Assembly (NCBI RefSeq): GCF_003576645.1
Contig: NC_044918.1
Span: 30,440,074 to 30,504,073 of the forward strand
Direction of reading: 5' to 3'
Source: Ipomoea triloba
Taxonomy: Eukaryota; Streptophyta; Magnoliopsida; Solanales; Convolvulaceae
DNA length: 64,000 nucleotides
Part shown: piece by piece, positions 22,939 through 34,635 of the stretch
How positions within the stretch are numbered: the first letter of the stretch is position 1
Layout of the letters: every line of letters starts with the position of its first letter
The notes under the pieces: model-generated
Seen by the model: the letters and a program-made list of their open reading frames with translations, nothing else
The model's database searches: none
Told to the model about the DNA's origin: nothing
Made by a program: the position numbers and the translations under genes

Positions 22939-23925
22939 TTACTATATGATTTATATTATAGTATTCAAAAAAAATTGTTATATTATGTTAATGTACGTAA
23001 TTAATTAAATTCCTCTCATAATAATATTCAAAAAAAAATTCAACAATCAAATTACTATATGATGTATATCATAGTATTCCCAAAAAATATTACTATATTA
23101 TGTTTAATTAAATTACTCTCATGATAATATTAAAAAATAAATAAAAATTCCAACAATCAAATTACTATATGATGTATATTATAGTATTAAAAAAATATTA
23201 CTATATTATGTTAATGTACGTAATTAAATTCCTCTCATGATAATATTAAAAAAAAAAATTCAACAATCAAATTACTGTATGATGTATATTATAGTATTTC
23301 AAAAAAATATTACTATATTATGTTTAATTAAATTCTTCTCATGATAATATTCAAAAAAATAAAAATTTCAACAATCAAATTACTATATGATGTATATTAT
23401 AGTATTAAAAAATATTACAATATTATGTTAATGTACGTAATTAAATTCATCTCATGATATTATTCAAAAAAAATAAAATTCAAACAATCAAATTACTATA
23501 TGATTTATATTGTAGTATTCAAAAAATATATTACTGTATTATGTTAATGTACGTAATTAAATTTCTCTAATGATAATATTCAAAAAAAAATTCCAACAAT
23601 CAAATTACTATATGATGTAAATTATAGTATTCCAAAAGAATATTACTGTATTATGTTAATGTACGTAATTAAATGCTATTCAATTATACGGTTGCGTGTT
23701 TGTAGGTTATATATGTATTTATATATTTATTAATTAATTTATTTAAAAATTTGAAATCAATCAACATAATATTACAATACTTAATAAAATTATTTATGTA
23801 CATATATTAACAAAATACTCACACAGAAAGTAATAATTATTAAACAAAATTATAGTTATTATACCATGTAATTCAATTATGGTTCAAAATATTTTAATCT
23901 TGCATATTTTTAATATATATATCAC
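21590..23925. repeat. Higher-order AT-rich satellite-like array
   Basis: A unit of roughly 105-150 bases recurs about seven or eight times in 21715-22640 and again about six or seven times in 22940-23670. Its landmarks are CAATCAAATTACTATATGAT, TTAATGTACGTAATTAAAT and CTCTCATGATAATAT. Each block is bordered by a non-repeated spacer (GGTTGCGTGTTTGTAG and GGAAAGTAATAATTATTAAA), so the pattern is a larger ~1.05-kb duplication. A TTTA microsatellite sits at 22893-22939. Length varies through A-tracts. No coding content. Confidence 0.85.
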
Positions 23926-24220
23926 AACAATGTAATTATTACTATCATAAAATCATATTTTAAATGGTAATAATAATATATTATATAATCTTCCAAAATA
24001 GTAATCTTTTCAAATATAGAATATTTTAAAATATATTTTAATTTGGTAGTAAAATTTTGCTATTTTCATTATAGAATATTTTGAAAATAATATAATGCGT
24101 GATACTACCAAAAAATATTTAATATTTATTTGGTAGTAATAATGTTTCTTGTCAAAATTACACTTTCACTGCATCAACCGTCATTAATATATTACTAGTA
24201 TTTTATCCGTGCGATGCACG

Positions 24221-25490
24221 AAAAAATATTTGTTATTATAAATTTAAATACAAAAATTAACAATGAAATTATAAACGATTCTAATATTTGAAAGTGTACA
24301 TTGATTTGAAATTATAAGATTTGTATATTAGGATTGGAATAAATTACTTAAAAATTATATAAGGAAAAGTCTAAACAAAAAATAGAATGAAGAGGATGGT
24401 TAATTGATATTATTTTAAGTAAACAAATATATATTATAAAGAAATGAAGGGAATCTCTATGTTTAATTATCATAAGAAGATTAAAGTGTTAAATACATGT
24501 TGATAATATGGACGTAGTATGTATATGTTTATGTGTATGCTTATTTTCTTATAATTACTCACCGTAATATGTGTGTGTTTAATTTCATATATGGGCAAGA
24601 AAATTTATCATTAATTCCAATAAAAATGTTCTATTATTATTATTATTACAATATGGTAATTAAGGAGTATATATTATTCTTAATTAATTAATATTATGCT
24701 AATTATTACGTCCATGCAATCTAAATAATTATGGTAATTAAGAAGTATATATTATTCTTAATAATTTCTTTTAAGTATGTCAATAATATGTGTATGTTTA
24801 ATTTCCTTTAATTATGTCCATAATATGTGTATCATAAATTTTCTTAACTGAATAGATAAAATTGATATTACGGCAAGTATAAAAAACAGTTTAATAAAAA
24901 TATAATGCGTGAATTAATTTCTTCATTACCATAATTATTAAGATTTTATTCAAAAGTAACTATTAGCATAATTTTATATGTATAATAACTTGTGAATTGG
25001 AATAATTTGCATAATTATATGGACGTAATAATGTGCATTGGAATAACTTTTTTAATCTCCTTTAATTATTGACGTAATATGGGTATTTTCAATTTCCTTA
25101 ACTGATTAGGTAAAATTTATATTACGAAAAGTATTAATTCCTTAATTTCCATAATTTTTAAGCTTTATTCAAATATAATCAAAGGAAGTACACGGGTAAT
25201 TTATATTATTTGAAGTAAAAAAAAATATAAAATAGGGATTCTATATGTTTAATTACAATGTTAAATACAATTATCTACCATGGGTTATTTACATGATAAA
25301 TACTATTTGGTAATTACTTATATAGATTACCATAATAAACGGATTAGCATGCCTTTTTGGTAAGATATATTAGGAAACATATCAAATAATTAAAATATGA
25401 TAGAAAAATTATATTAGAAAATTTATATTATGAAATTGATTATTAGGAATTTATATTAAGAGTTTTGGATTGTTATTATTATTATTAGTA
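24221..25490. other. AT-rich body of the Helitron
   Basis: No coding capacity is visible. Phrases such as TTAATTAAGAAGTATATATT and TAATATGTGTATGTTTAATTTC recur loosely, indicating old internal duplications. Confidence 0.5.
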
Positions 25491-25499
25491 AAGTTATAT

Positions 25500-25955
25500 G
25501 GCAAAAACTTGTGTGAGACCGTCTCACCATGAGATGGGTCGGGTCGGGTTGGGTCATGATGTGAATGTAACACTTATACGCACAAATGTCATACTTATAT
25601 GCTCAAATGTAATACAAATTAAGAATAAAAATTTTGTTACTTATAAGGATAAATGTGATACTTTTAAGGGAAAATATAATACTTTTACATTTCGATTTAA
25701 AAGTATTACATTTTTCCTCAAAAGTATTATATTTTCCCTTATAAGTAAGGAAAAATTGTCAACATTACTTATTATGGAAAATGTAACACTTTTTCTCTTA
25801 TAAGTAACAAAAATTGCATTCCTAATTAGTATTATATTTGAGCATATAAGTATAACATCTGCACATATAAGTGTGACATTTGCCTGGTACTTTGACCCGA
25901 CCCGACCCGTCTTACGAATAAAGATCCGTGAGACGGTCTCACACAAGTGTGACCC
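25500..25955. mobile_element. MULE-type MITE, 456 bp, GTGTGAGACSGTCTCA ends
   Basis: The termini are inverted: ACTTGTGTGAGACCGTCTCA at the left, TGAGACGGTCTCACACAAGT at the right, followed inward by GGGTCGGGTCGGG and CCCGACCCGACCC. A perfect 9-bp target duplication AAGTTATAT flanks it (25491-25499 and 25956-25964). The interior is a further inverted repeat rich in AAAAGTATTACATTTTTCC-like words, so the whole element folds back. No transposase. Confidence 0.88.
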
Positions 25956-25964
25956 AAGTTATAT

Positions 25965-26682
25965 TAAGAGTTCTGAATTATTATTATTATAGAGTATTAT
26001 TATTATTATTACTATTATGGAGTAATTATGGGATTTATGGCGACCCAATAATTACGCCAAAAAATGAATAGACTTTCGGCTTATACAGTGAGGAATTGAG
26101 CATGGACTTCATAACGGTAAAACCAGCACTAACTGACACCATTAGAAGAAAACAACGTAACGTAACAAATCAAAGTCCGATTACTTAAGTAATCAATGCA
26201 GATAAAATAAGAATTAAGAAGAATATAATAATAGTAATTGATATTAGTTGGTGCATAAAATGCGATTCATATATCTTGTGGTGTATTAGCCTATATCACG
26301 GTAGAAACTTTTTTTTTTTTTTTTTTTGAAAAAATCACGGCAGAAACTTAACCACCCCATTCTCCAATCACCCGTGAGCCACACATTTTCTTGTGTGTCA
26401 CTCTAAATTCTGGACTAATGACAATAAAGCAAAAAATGAAGAGAGACCAGAGAAGTCATAGCTTTAAACAGGCAGGAGTAGCACCACTAAAAGTCAGATT
26501 CACATGAGGCGTCCTTTCATCAATGACAATGAAACTTCAACGGACACAAAAATTAGATTCAGCATATGAAATTGGACTTGGACGAAACACTTCCGGCGAT
26601 ATCGTCGACCCTGTTATTCCTTGACACCCCCGAAGGAGAGGCGTATTGTTTTGGGAGCTTAGACTTTGTAGCGCTGATTATC
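25965..26682. other. Helitron body 3' of the MYB remnant
   Basis: This stretch lies between the MULE MITE and the MYB remnant. It holds ATT microsatellite runs (25980-26020), a poly-T tract near 26308-26328 and less AT-rich sequence (26340-26680) that may be the 3' part of the captured gene. I recognise no domain in it. Confidence 0.4.
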
Positions 26683-27184
26683 ATGGGTTTAATTTAATTT
26701 CTTTCCTGTTGTCGCCGGGTTTCTTGGGCACGATGATTTCGTAGCTTTTTTCTTGGAAGCGACGATTTTTTATGGGTGGTGGGTCGATCCCGGAGCTCTT
26801 GAGCTTCTTGATGAGATTAGTGCTCCTGCAGTTCTTGATCTCATTGTCCGTTCGACCAGGCAGCCTTCCTACAATAAGGGACCATCTGTTCTCAGAAGGG
26901 AATGGAGGCGCAACTCTTCCCACATCTTAACAAACCTGTTAGTTTCCAAGAACCACACAGATTGATGATTTCATACTAATCACTGAACCAGAAAAAAAAA
27001 AAAAACAAAAAAAACAAAAAAACAAAAAGTGGAAAAACAAAATAAAGATACCAACCATTTTTTTTTTTTGGGCAAAGATCTTCGCCGGCCTTCGCCATGT
27101 TGCTAAATGTAATTGGTGAGCTGTAAATCATCTTTGGTAAGCCAAGGACCATTCTTCAGCCGAACAGCAAGGAGCTCTTCCCAT
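26683..27184 (-). pseudogene. R2R3-MYB transcription factor fragment (captured, broken)
   Basis: Exon 1 (27184 to about 27070) starts MGRAPCC, the usual R2R3-MYB N-terminus, then by a frameshift continues NGPWLTKDDLQLTNYI, a stop (TAG), and QHGEGRRRSLPK. After an intron with acceptor AACAG, exon 2 (from 26935) begins GLLRCGKSC, then lacks the middle of the MYB domain and resumes with [20 protein letters not shown] ... [11 protein letters not shown], the end of the R3 repeat. Frameshift, stop and internal deletion mark it as a pseudogene. It retains introns, as expected for Helitron capture rather than retrocopying. Subgroup cannot be assigned. Confidence 0.85.
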
Positions 27185-27253
27185 CTCATCCACAAGTTTT
27201 ACGTTTCGGCCCATGAGTTTGGGCGGGAAAACTCTTGCAGGCACTTCTATTAT

Positions 27254-27265
27254 TATATATATATA

Positions 27266-27296
<31 letters not shown>

Positions 27297-27302
27297 AGAT
27301 AT
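27254..27302. repeat. (TA)n / (TAGATA)n microsatellite
   Basis: TA units grade into AGATAT repeats. Confidence 0.9.
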
Positions 27303-27414
27303 GCTTATAGTTAACATATTCAATATCTGTAGTTAATCGTTTATGTGTATAGTTAACATATTTTGAATGTACAATTGTATTACAAATACGAATTGTATTA
27401 CCATATTTTACAAT

Positions 27415-30400
27415 TGTAACACCCCAATTTTCACATCTTGGATTTATTGCAAAATCCCTAATAATACATTGCGGAAGCTTACATCTTATCAGCAGAAAAC
27501 TGGGTGTTACCGCCACGCCTAGGTATCTCTCCTATACCCAAACGTTAAGGCTAAACTTACAACATCAACCCACATCAACATTCAAAAGTGTGCATATGGA
27601 ACTAATCCTCCCAGGGTGTCTATTCTAGGATAGAGTAGTCTTCAACCTCGACTCCCATCCTATTCAGAGCCCATTGGCCACAGGGGCCCACGCTAGACTG
27701 CATCTAATAAAGGACACAATGAAGTGTAGTTAGCGCGACGGCTAAGTAAGGAAATCCATTGTCACTCAAAAGTAAACAAAGGTTTCGAAAAACATAATTC
27801 TCAGAAAATTGTAAGCTTTACCCGTAAGTTGCAATCTACCTGCAACCAGATTATCAACCAAAGAAGTATAGTAGAGTATACAAGTTGCATCAGCATATAA
27901 TACTTTTCATTTCCGAGAATTTCCATCATTTAACCCAAAATAGAGAATTCAACGACACACACTTTACTCACTTTACTGTTCAAAAATTCGTGACATTTTA
28001 TCCTTCGACCTAGTTACGGGGTAACTAACTTTTCTTAATTAGTAAAATTTTCTTAGTTTCTCACTTGAATAAGTGTATAGTATTTTAGAATATTTTCAAG
28101 AACCTCGGGCCGCGGCACTCATGCCTCCCGCAGGTCAGGACTTACGACAATTTATTCTGCGATCTAGTTACGGAGTAACTAGATTTTATAATTAGTAAAA
28201 ACACTCAATAATTTCATAACTCCTTCTCTTCTCAGCGAATAGACTTTGCTCTGCAGTATGAATTGATCATACAAATAACTCCTTCTTCTCTCAGCGAATA
28301 GACTTCGCTCTGCAGTATGAATTGATCATACAAACCTCTCTCAACGAATAGACTTCGCTCTGCAGTATGAATTTGATCATACAAACCTCTCTCAACGAAT
28401 AGACTTCGCTCTGCAGTATGAATTTGATCATACAAACCTCTCTCAGCAAATAGACTTCGCTCTGCAGTATGAATTAATCATACAAACCTCTCTCAGCGAA
28501 TAGACTTCGCTCTGCAGTATGAATTAATCATACAAAACCTCGCAATAACTCTTTCACTCAGCGAATAGACTTCGCTCTGCAGTATGAATTAATCATACAA
28601 AACCTCGCAATAACTCTTTCACTCAGCGAATAGACTTCGCTCTGCAGTATGAATTAATCATACAAAACCTTTCAATGACTCTCTCACTCAGCGAATAGAC
28701 TTCGCTCTGCAGTATGAATTAATCATACAAAACCTTTCAATAACTCTCTCACTCAGCGAATAGACTTCGCTCTGCAGTATGAATTAATCATACAACCTCG
28801 CAATAGTTAGTATATTCACATGATGACTCAAAATCATCATACTTGTTCAAATATGTTTCCAAAATACACACATTTGTCAATGGCTTTTCTCCACGAAATT
28901 TCCAAGTGACAAGAGTCACACTTGTTTCTTAAAAACACAATTCTTCTTCCAAATTGATTGTGACATTCCAAAATTTCGTTACTATTTTTATTACAAAATA
29001 TTTTTGTCAAAATTGTTCCTAACCATTCTTTTTCAGAAAATTTCAGCTTGGCGCAGTCCGAAATATTGAGCCGGTAAAAATAGTTCCCGAACTCTTTTTC
29101 GCTTGAAATTTTTATGGTAGAACCCCAACTTATAGTACTTGATGTCCATAAAAAGTTTTGGTCATTTTGATCCGCGAATAAACACAGAAAATTCCATTTT
29201 TGCCCTCGGCAGTGTGCTGTCCAGAATTATTTTCTCTCTGGACCAGTTTTGGAGAAAAATTCGAAAACCATACTTATACTACTCCGATCATTATGAAATT
29301 TTATATGCAGGTTCTACACTTATTGAACTACATATCTGAGAAAAATGGAGTTAAAATACCTTACCAAATTTTCCCAATAAATCTCGGAAGTTACTGTCAG
29401 AATTTATCTTGATTTCTTTTCACTATTTTCACAAGCATAAGCCTATATAGGCATAAATACAACATATACATGCATAAAGTAGCTATGGACATGTATACAC
29501 AAATTACCAAAATCCAAAGTGTGGTTTCTTGAGTCAACTAGTAGATCCATAAACTTAACACATAATTTTCACATAAAACTCCTAGTCACATAATTTACTA
29601 GCATTTGATCACCTTCAAGTGACTAAACCAACTTAAGGGATTCCTTACCTCTTTAGAAGATTTTAAAACTGTAAGAGTTGATGACTTCCTCCTTCGAGTC
29701 CTTCACCAAAGATCCTAAAAAAAAATCACCATAATAGCAACATTTTCATGCACCTTTAGAAAAAAAATCACCATAATAGCAACATTTTCATGCACCTTTA
29801 GTTTACAAATCACCATAATAGCAACATTTTCATGCACCTTTAGTTTACACTTAAGTTCTAGGAAGGATTTAACCGAACAAAACCATAGTCTTACCTATAC
29901 TTAGAGCACTTGAGTTGAAGGGATGCTTAAGGAGTTCTTGATCACAAGTGGAAGACTAAGCTCTTTTCTCTCTTCTTCTTTTTCCTTATGCTATTTTCGA
30001 AATTATGGGGTAGGAAAGAGGGATGATGGTGAGTCTTGCTTGAAGATTAAGGAACAAGTGCAACATTCCCATACTTCCTATGACATGCATTAATTGCATT
30101 CACCATGTGGTAATTAGGATTGCCACATGTCAACTCCCTATGGTGGCTCCTTGAAGAACAAAATTTACTTTGCCAGTTTGGGGTTAAATCAGATGAAAGT
30201 TCAGAGGATTATAGCTTAATTCGGGAAAATTCTAACACCAAAATTATTCTAAAAATAATCCCGTCATTAACCACAAAAATCGGGAATTTTCCGGCATTTC
30301 GCGAAATATAGGTACGAAGGTCCGTAACAATTTCACTCTTACAGTCCGTTTAAATTTCCACTTGAACTAAATAAAAAGTTCAGGCTTAATCGTATCATAC

Positions 30401-30614
30401 TTAATAATCCATTTTCTAGGAAAATTCGGACTGTATATAAATCCTTAAAAATTTTACGGTTCATGACCGGTACGTAGATCGCAACTTATTAATAACTAGT
30501 CTCTCTAAAAAAATCCTTCTGAAGTACCGAGAGATCATCTCATAAATGTCATAGCCTAAAAAAAATATTTTTTTTTCGAACCCGTAAACTTATCGGAAAA
30601 TACGGGGGGTTACA
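27415..30614. mobile_element. Solo LTR of the Ty3/gypsy family, 3,200 bp
   Basis: It starts TGTAACACCCC and ends GGGGGGTTACA, with a perfect 5-bp duplication ACAAT on both sides (27410-27414 and 30615-30619). It aligns with the LTR at 15698-19254. No internal retrotransposon sequence is attached, so it is a solo LTR left by LTR-LTR recombination. It lies inside the Helitron 5' region and therefore postdates it. Inside are ten copies of a ~50-70-bp repeat (28230-28800) and a ~39-bp triplication at 29718-29842. Confidence 0.92.
28230..28800. repeat. Ten-copy minisatellite inside the solo LTR
   Basis: The core GCGAATAGACTTCGCTCTGC plus AGTATGAATTAATCATACAA recurs ten times with spacing of about 50-70 bases. 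Each unit contains two small palindromes (GCGAATAGACTTCGC and TATGAATTAATCATA). The LTR at 15698 has only two copies (about 16863-16960). Confidence 0.95.
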
Positions 30615-30937
30615 ACAATATTACGCAAACCCTAATAGTATAGGATTGTTTTGGGCGGAAAGTTAAAATAGAGGATTTTGTTTTTATTAATAGTGTAGAT
30701 TACGTTGCAAAGAAGTATATGTACAGTTATATTACGATTAGTAATTTTAATCTAAAATTGTATTACGAATAGGGAAGTAGGAAAAAATATATTGTATTAA
30801 CATATTTTAATGTACAATTGAAGTACGAATAGGAATTATATTATCATATTTTACAATATTACGCAAACATTAATAGTATAGGACAATTTTGGGCGGGAAG
30901 TTAAAATAGAAGATTTTATTTTTATTAATAGTATAGA

Positions 30938-31113
30938 TTTCGAGGTGGCCAAGATGAGTTGTAAGTTACAAGAATGACAAATAAAGTATCAATTTTATTT
31001 AGTTTTAATACTCATCCTAATTTTTAATTTGTGTATTTATTATATATTGTTTAATTATTTAGTTTTTTTTTTGAAACGTTTAATTATTTAGTTAGTATTC
31101 ATACTTGGTAGAG

Positions 31114-31149
<36 letters not shown>

Positions 31150-31939
31150 TGTTTGTTTATTTATTTATTTATTTCTAAAATGTACTCTCACTCTAATGTG
31201 ACATTAGGATGAGTTTTAAAATTACAAGAATGGAATAGATAGTGAATGCAATAAATTAATCTCAATCAATTCTTATTCAAGTCATCTCCCATTTACATGT
31301 CATAAAACTCTATAAAAAATAAATACTTGATATATTTTTTTGAAATACTCATAATTATTTATAAGGTAGTATCGGTTCTATATTTTCTCAAATATTTTTT
31401 AGCCCAAAAAGTTTAAACTCCCACCACTAGGGTTTGAACATAATAATATTTAAGTAGTTTATTATACTTTACTTTTTTTTTTCATATTGTCAAAGTGGTA
31501 CTGTGAATATACATTTTTAATATTGAAGGACTTGGAATGCATTAAGTAAGATTATATTCAAAAGTAATTATTACATGTACCTTAAATGTAAATGTAATAA
31601 TTACATTTACGTTACATTTCTAGACTTGACAAATTGACAATACATTTGGCACCGAGTCAAATATTACTACCAAACTAATTATTACATTTTCATTATACTT
31701 ATAAAGATGAAAAAAAAATCATATCCTCTTAGTTGAACTTGTCACACAAAGTCTTACTAATACTACTTATTTCGTTTGTGTTTTTTTTATAGGCTATTAC
31801 ACATGAGTATAATTTATCCTATTCATACTCTCAAATAGGGATTGCAGATATCGTCAGTCAAAAAACATTTAGCACTTAGTCAAGGACTAATATCTGACAA
31901 TTGCAAAATTTTATACTGCATAGAATTATCATACTAATA
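30938..31939. other. AT-rich intergenic DNA
   Basis: No gene. A TA microsatellite (31118-31146) runs into a GTTT/ATTT tract. Nothing further recognised. Confidence 0.6.
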
Positions 31940-32556
31940 CTATGTTTGGCAAACCTAGCTGAAAGCTGAAAGCTGAAAAGTTATAAGCTAGTAGCTGAAA
32001 TCTGAAAAGCTAGTTGTTTCGCTTAAAAGAAATTGATAGAATTAGCTTTTTGATAAGTTAATAAATGTAAAAAGACTAAAACGGACATCTTCATAAAACT
32101 TAAATAGTTTTAAATTTAAATAGGTTTGTTTACATATTAAAATATAAAATAATAAAATCAATATATTTTAATATAAAGTAAGAACATATATTTGAAAATA
32201 TATAAAGTAAAACAAAATATTTATAGTTCATAAAATTAGTTCATACAAAAATTAATTTTCAAATATACAAATGTCAAATTGAAATTACAACCAAACATAT
32301 TTAAGAGAAAATGCCAAAACGATTTTAATTGGGAAGGGTTAAAGATGTCATTTATTTAAAATAATAAAGATAAAGATGGAAAAAAGTTAAGAAGCTAGTA
32401 GCTTATTTTTGAAAAGCTATCTGAAGTAGCTTTTCAAAATAAGCTATTATTTTAAACTACTAGCTTATTTTGGGAACATTACCAAACAAAGCTTATAACT
32501 TATTAGTAGCTTAAAATAAACTATAAGCTCCTAAATAAGCTCTGCTAAAGAAAGCC
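31940..32556. mobile_element. PIF/Harbinger-type MITE, copy A (617 bp)
   Basis: The left end CTATGTTTGGCAAACCTAGC is followed by AGCTGAAAGCTGAAAAG. The right end GCTCTGCTAAAGAAAGCC is a decayed inverse of it. Subterminal sequence on both sides matches the longer element at 32569-34635, so this is an internally deleted relative. Confidence 0.75.
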
Positions 32557-32818
32557 TTATATAGGCTTGGCTATGTTTGGCAAACCTAGCTGAAAAGGTA
32601 GCTGAAAGCTGAAAAGGAGCTGAAAGCTGAAAAGCTATAAGTTAGGAGCTGAAACTGGTGAGCTGTTAAGCTAGCTGTTATGCTTAAAAGTGTTTGGTAA
32701 AATTAGCTTTTTGATAAGCTGATAAATGTAAAAAGACTAAAAATGGCATCTTCATAAAATTTAAATTTGTTTGTTTACATATTCAAATTTAACGTTTGAA
32801 AATAAAACTATTAGCAAA

Positions 32819-33217
32819 TCATGATCTAGCATCCCATAATGAAGTAGCAACATTGTTGCGAATCTCCTTCATCTCAGTAGAGGTCTGACTTAAACTTTCG
32901 TTGGTGGAGGTATTACTACTTGAATCTTGAAGTTCATCGGGCGGTATGTAATCTGGATGCTGCTCAAGCACATTAAACATCATGTCATCTTGTGAATTCT
33001 TCCGAATATAATTATGTAAGGCAAATGTGGCCATAATAACATCAATTTGGGTCTCCACACTAAACTGTGGCATTTTAGCAAGTATCTCCCATCTCTTCTT
33101 CAATACTCCAAACGACCTCTCAATACAACTTCGAAGAGAAGAATGTGCACACGCTGCCATGACATTGAAAGTAGGAATTCCTTTTATGTGAAATTTTCCG
33201 TTTGACGGTAGCTTCAA
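32819..33217 (-). pseudogene. PIF/Harbinger DDE transposase (HARBI1/ALP1-like), C-terminal part
   Basis: The 132 codons end at a natural stop. SSLRSCIERSFGVLKKRWEI contains the third acidic catalytic residue (E of IERSFG) of DDE_Tnp_4 transposases, followed by MPQFSVETQIDVIMATFALH and NYIRKNSQDD, the conserved C-terminal helix of HARBI1-like proteins. A polar, Ser/Thr-rich tail ends it. The two Asp residues and the N-terminal two-thirds are missing. The first ~25 codons of the frame continue from a sequence that also overlaps the Myb-like ORF. Not functional alone. Full-length plant relatives are about 400 residues. Confidence 0.85.
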
Positions 33218-33359
33218 ACTCTTCTTTAATTTCTTTCCATTTCATTAATCCACGCCCATGCTTTCGAATATATTTGATACAAATCTCACAAAACACCACC
33301 ACGTACTCATTGGTCCACTTAAAATTCTCTACATCCATATTATCATTTGTTGAAGCCAT
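33120..33359 (-). pseudogene. Myb/SANT-like DNA-binding protein remnant of the Harbinger element
   Basis: It begins with Met at 33359. FKWTNEYVVVFCEICIKYIR followed by LMKWKEIKEEFE resembles the Myb/SANT-like domain (Myb_DNA-bind_3, L10-interacting MYB protein type) that PIF/Harbinger elements use as transposase partner. The frame then runs into the transposase fragment in another phase, so about 45 codons are genuine and the tail is fortuitous. A deletion has joined the 5' exon of this ORF to the 3' end of the transposase. Confidence 0.7.
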
Positions 33360-33594
33360 ATTGCTAATTTAGAAATAACAACAACAATAATATAATAATA
33401 ATCCAATTTAAACAAGCATTAGTAGTTGAATACTTGAATAGAAATATTAAAAAAAAAAAAAAAAACAGGAAACCGTGATTGAATACTTGAAAATTATTTC
33501 ATATCTTTAATATACATATCAAAAATAAAAAAAAAAAAAAAAAAAAAAAGTAAACAATGGTGTTGAATACTTGAAAACCATTTCATCATATCTG

Positions 33595-33599
<5 letters not shown>

Positions 33600-33642
<43 letters not shown>
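33600..33642. repeat. (TA)n microsatellite
   Basis: About 21 TA units inside the Harbinger element. Poly-A runs lie at 33450-33465 and 33528-33549. Confidence 0.95.
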
Positions 33643-33645
<3 letters not shown>

Positions 33646-34635
33646 GGACACAGTGGTTGGGTAATACAAAATTGCCTGCAAACAAACTATTTCATATCTC
33701 CATCCATATTTATCCTGTTGTGCATGCCTCACATACTTTACTGCCAGCAAACAAATTATTTACTACAAAATAAAAATGAGATGATAAAACTTGGGTAGAA
33801 TCCTACAGATTACAAACACTGCAGAAACTTTCTTTAATTCTTCAAATTACATTATATCAAAAACACTGCAGATTTCATTAATATATATATACTGCAGAAA
33901 CTTACTTTAATTCTTCAAATTACATTATATAAAAAACACTGCAGATTTCATTAATATATATATATATATATATATAAATAAAATGAAGGAATACATGAAA
34001 TATATATCATATACACGCAGTCCAACCATTCAAGTAATACAAGTAATACAATGAAATATATATCATATACAAGCTTACGGATATACGAGATGCAATAGAA
34101 AAAAAAATATACAAGTAATACAACAAAATAAATATATACATACCTACAGACCGGTGATATTGCGATTGGCCGGTTGCAGACTGCGGAGCGAGGTGGCTGA
34201 TGGGCGATGCTTCTGTGGAGAGTGAATGAAGATGAAGTGATTAGCTTGAAAATTGCGAATAAACAAGAATAGAAAAGGGTTTTAATTGAGAAGGGTAAAT
34301 GATGTCATTTCTTTAAAATAATAAGGTTAAAGATGGAAAAAAAGTTAGGAAGCTACTAGCTTATTTTGAAACGCTACCTTAGGTAGCGTTAAAAAATAAG
34401 CTCTTATTTTAAGCTACTAGCTTATTTTGAAAAGCTACCCCAGGTAGCGTTTCAAAATATGCTCTTATTTTAACCTACTAGCTTATTTTGAAAAGCTACC
34501 CCAGGTAGCGTTTCAAAATATGCTCTTATTTTAACCTACTAGCTTATTTTAGGAACATTACCAAACAGAGCTTATAGCTTATTAGTAGCTTAAAATAAGC
34601 TATAAGCTCCTAAATAAGCTCTGCCAAACAGAGCC

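Larger units (their letters stand above)
24195..30937 (-). mobile_element. Non-autonomous Helitron (minus strand) with captured MYB fragment and nested insertions
   Basis: On the minus strand the 3' end is hairpin CGTGC-ATC-GCACG (24208-24220), nine bases, then CTAG (24195-24198) followed by host T. The 5' end is TCTATACTATTAATAAAA preceded by host A at 30938. An inner, similar 5' end lies at 30699, so the true left terminus could be either. There is no target duplication, as expected. Inside are a MULE MITE, a broken R2R3-MYB gene and a solo LTR (3.2 kb). Without these the element would be about 3 kb. No Rep/helicase was seen, so it would depend on helpers. Confidence 0.75.
32569..34635 (-). 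mobile_element. PIF/Harbinger transposon, decayed, carrying both transposase and Myb-like remnants (2,067 bp)
   Basis: The ends are GGCTATGTTTGGCAAACC and the inverse of GGCTCTGTTTGGCAGAGC. PIF/Harbinger elements encode a DDE transposase and a Myb/SANT-like partner. Both are represented here on the minus strand, fused by deletion. Subterminal repeats are shared with MITEs A and C on either side. The left MITE is 12 bases away and the right one is directly adjacent. Poly-A and TA microsatellites (33460-33640) and AT-rich duplications (33830-34130) fill the Myb-proximal half. Target duplication not resolved. Confidence 0.8.

Noticed and set aside
25498..25946. 100-codon ORFs on both strands in the MULE MITE
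   Set aside because: They arise from the fold-back inverted repeat. No transposase motifs.
28230..28800. CRISPR-like array of ten spaced repeats
   Set aside because: This is plant nuclear DNA inside an LTR. The spacers are near-identical and of variable length, which is a minisatellite.
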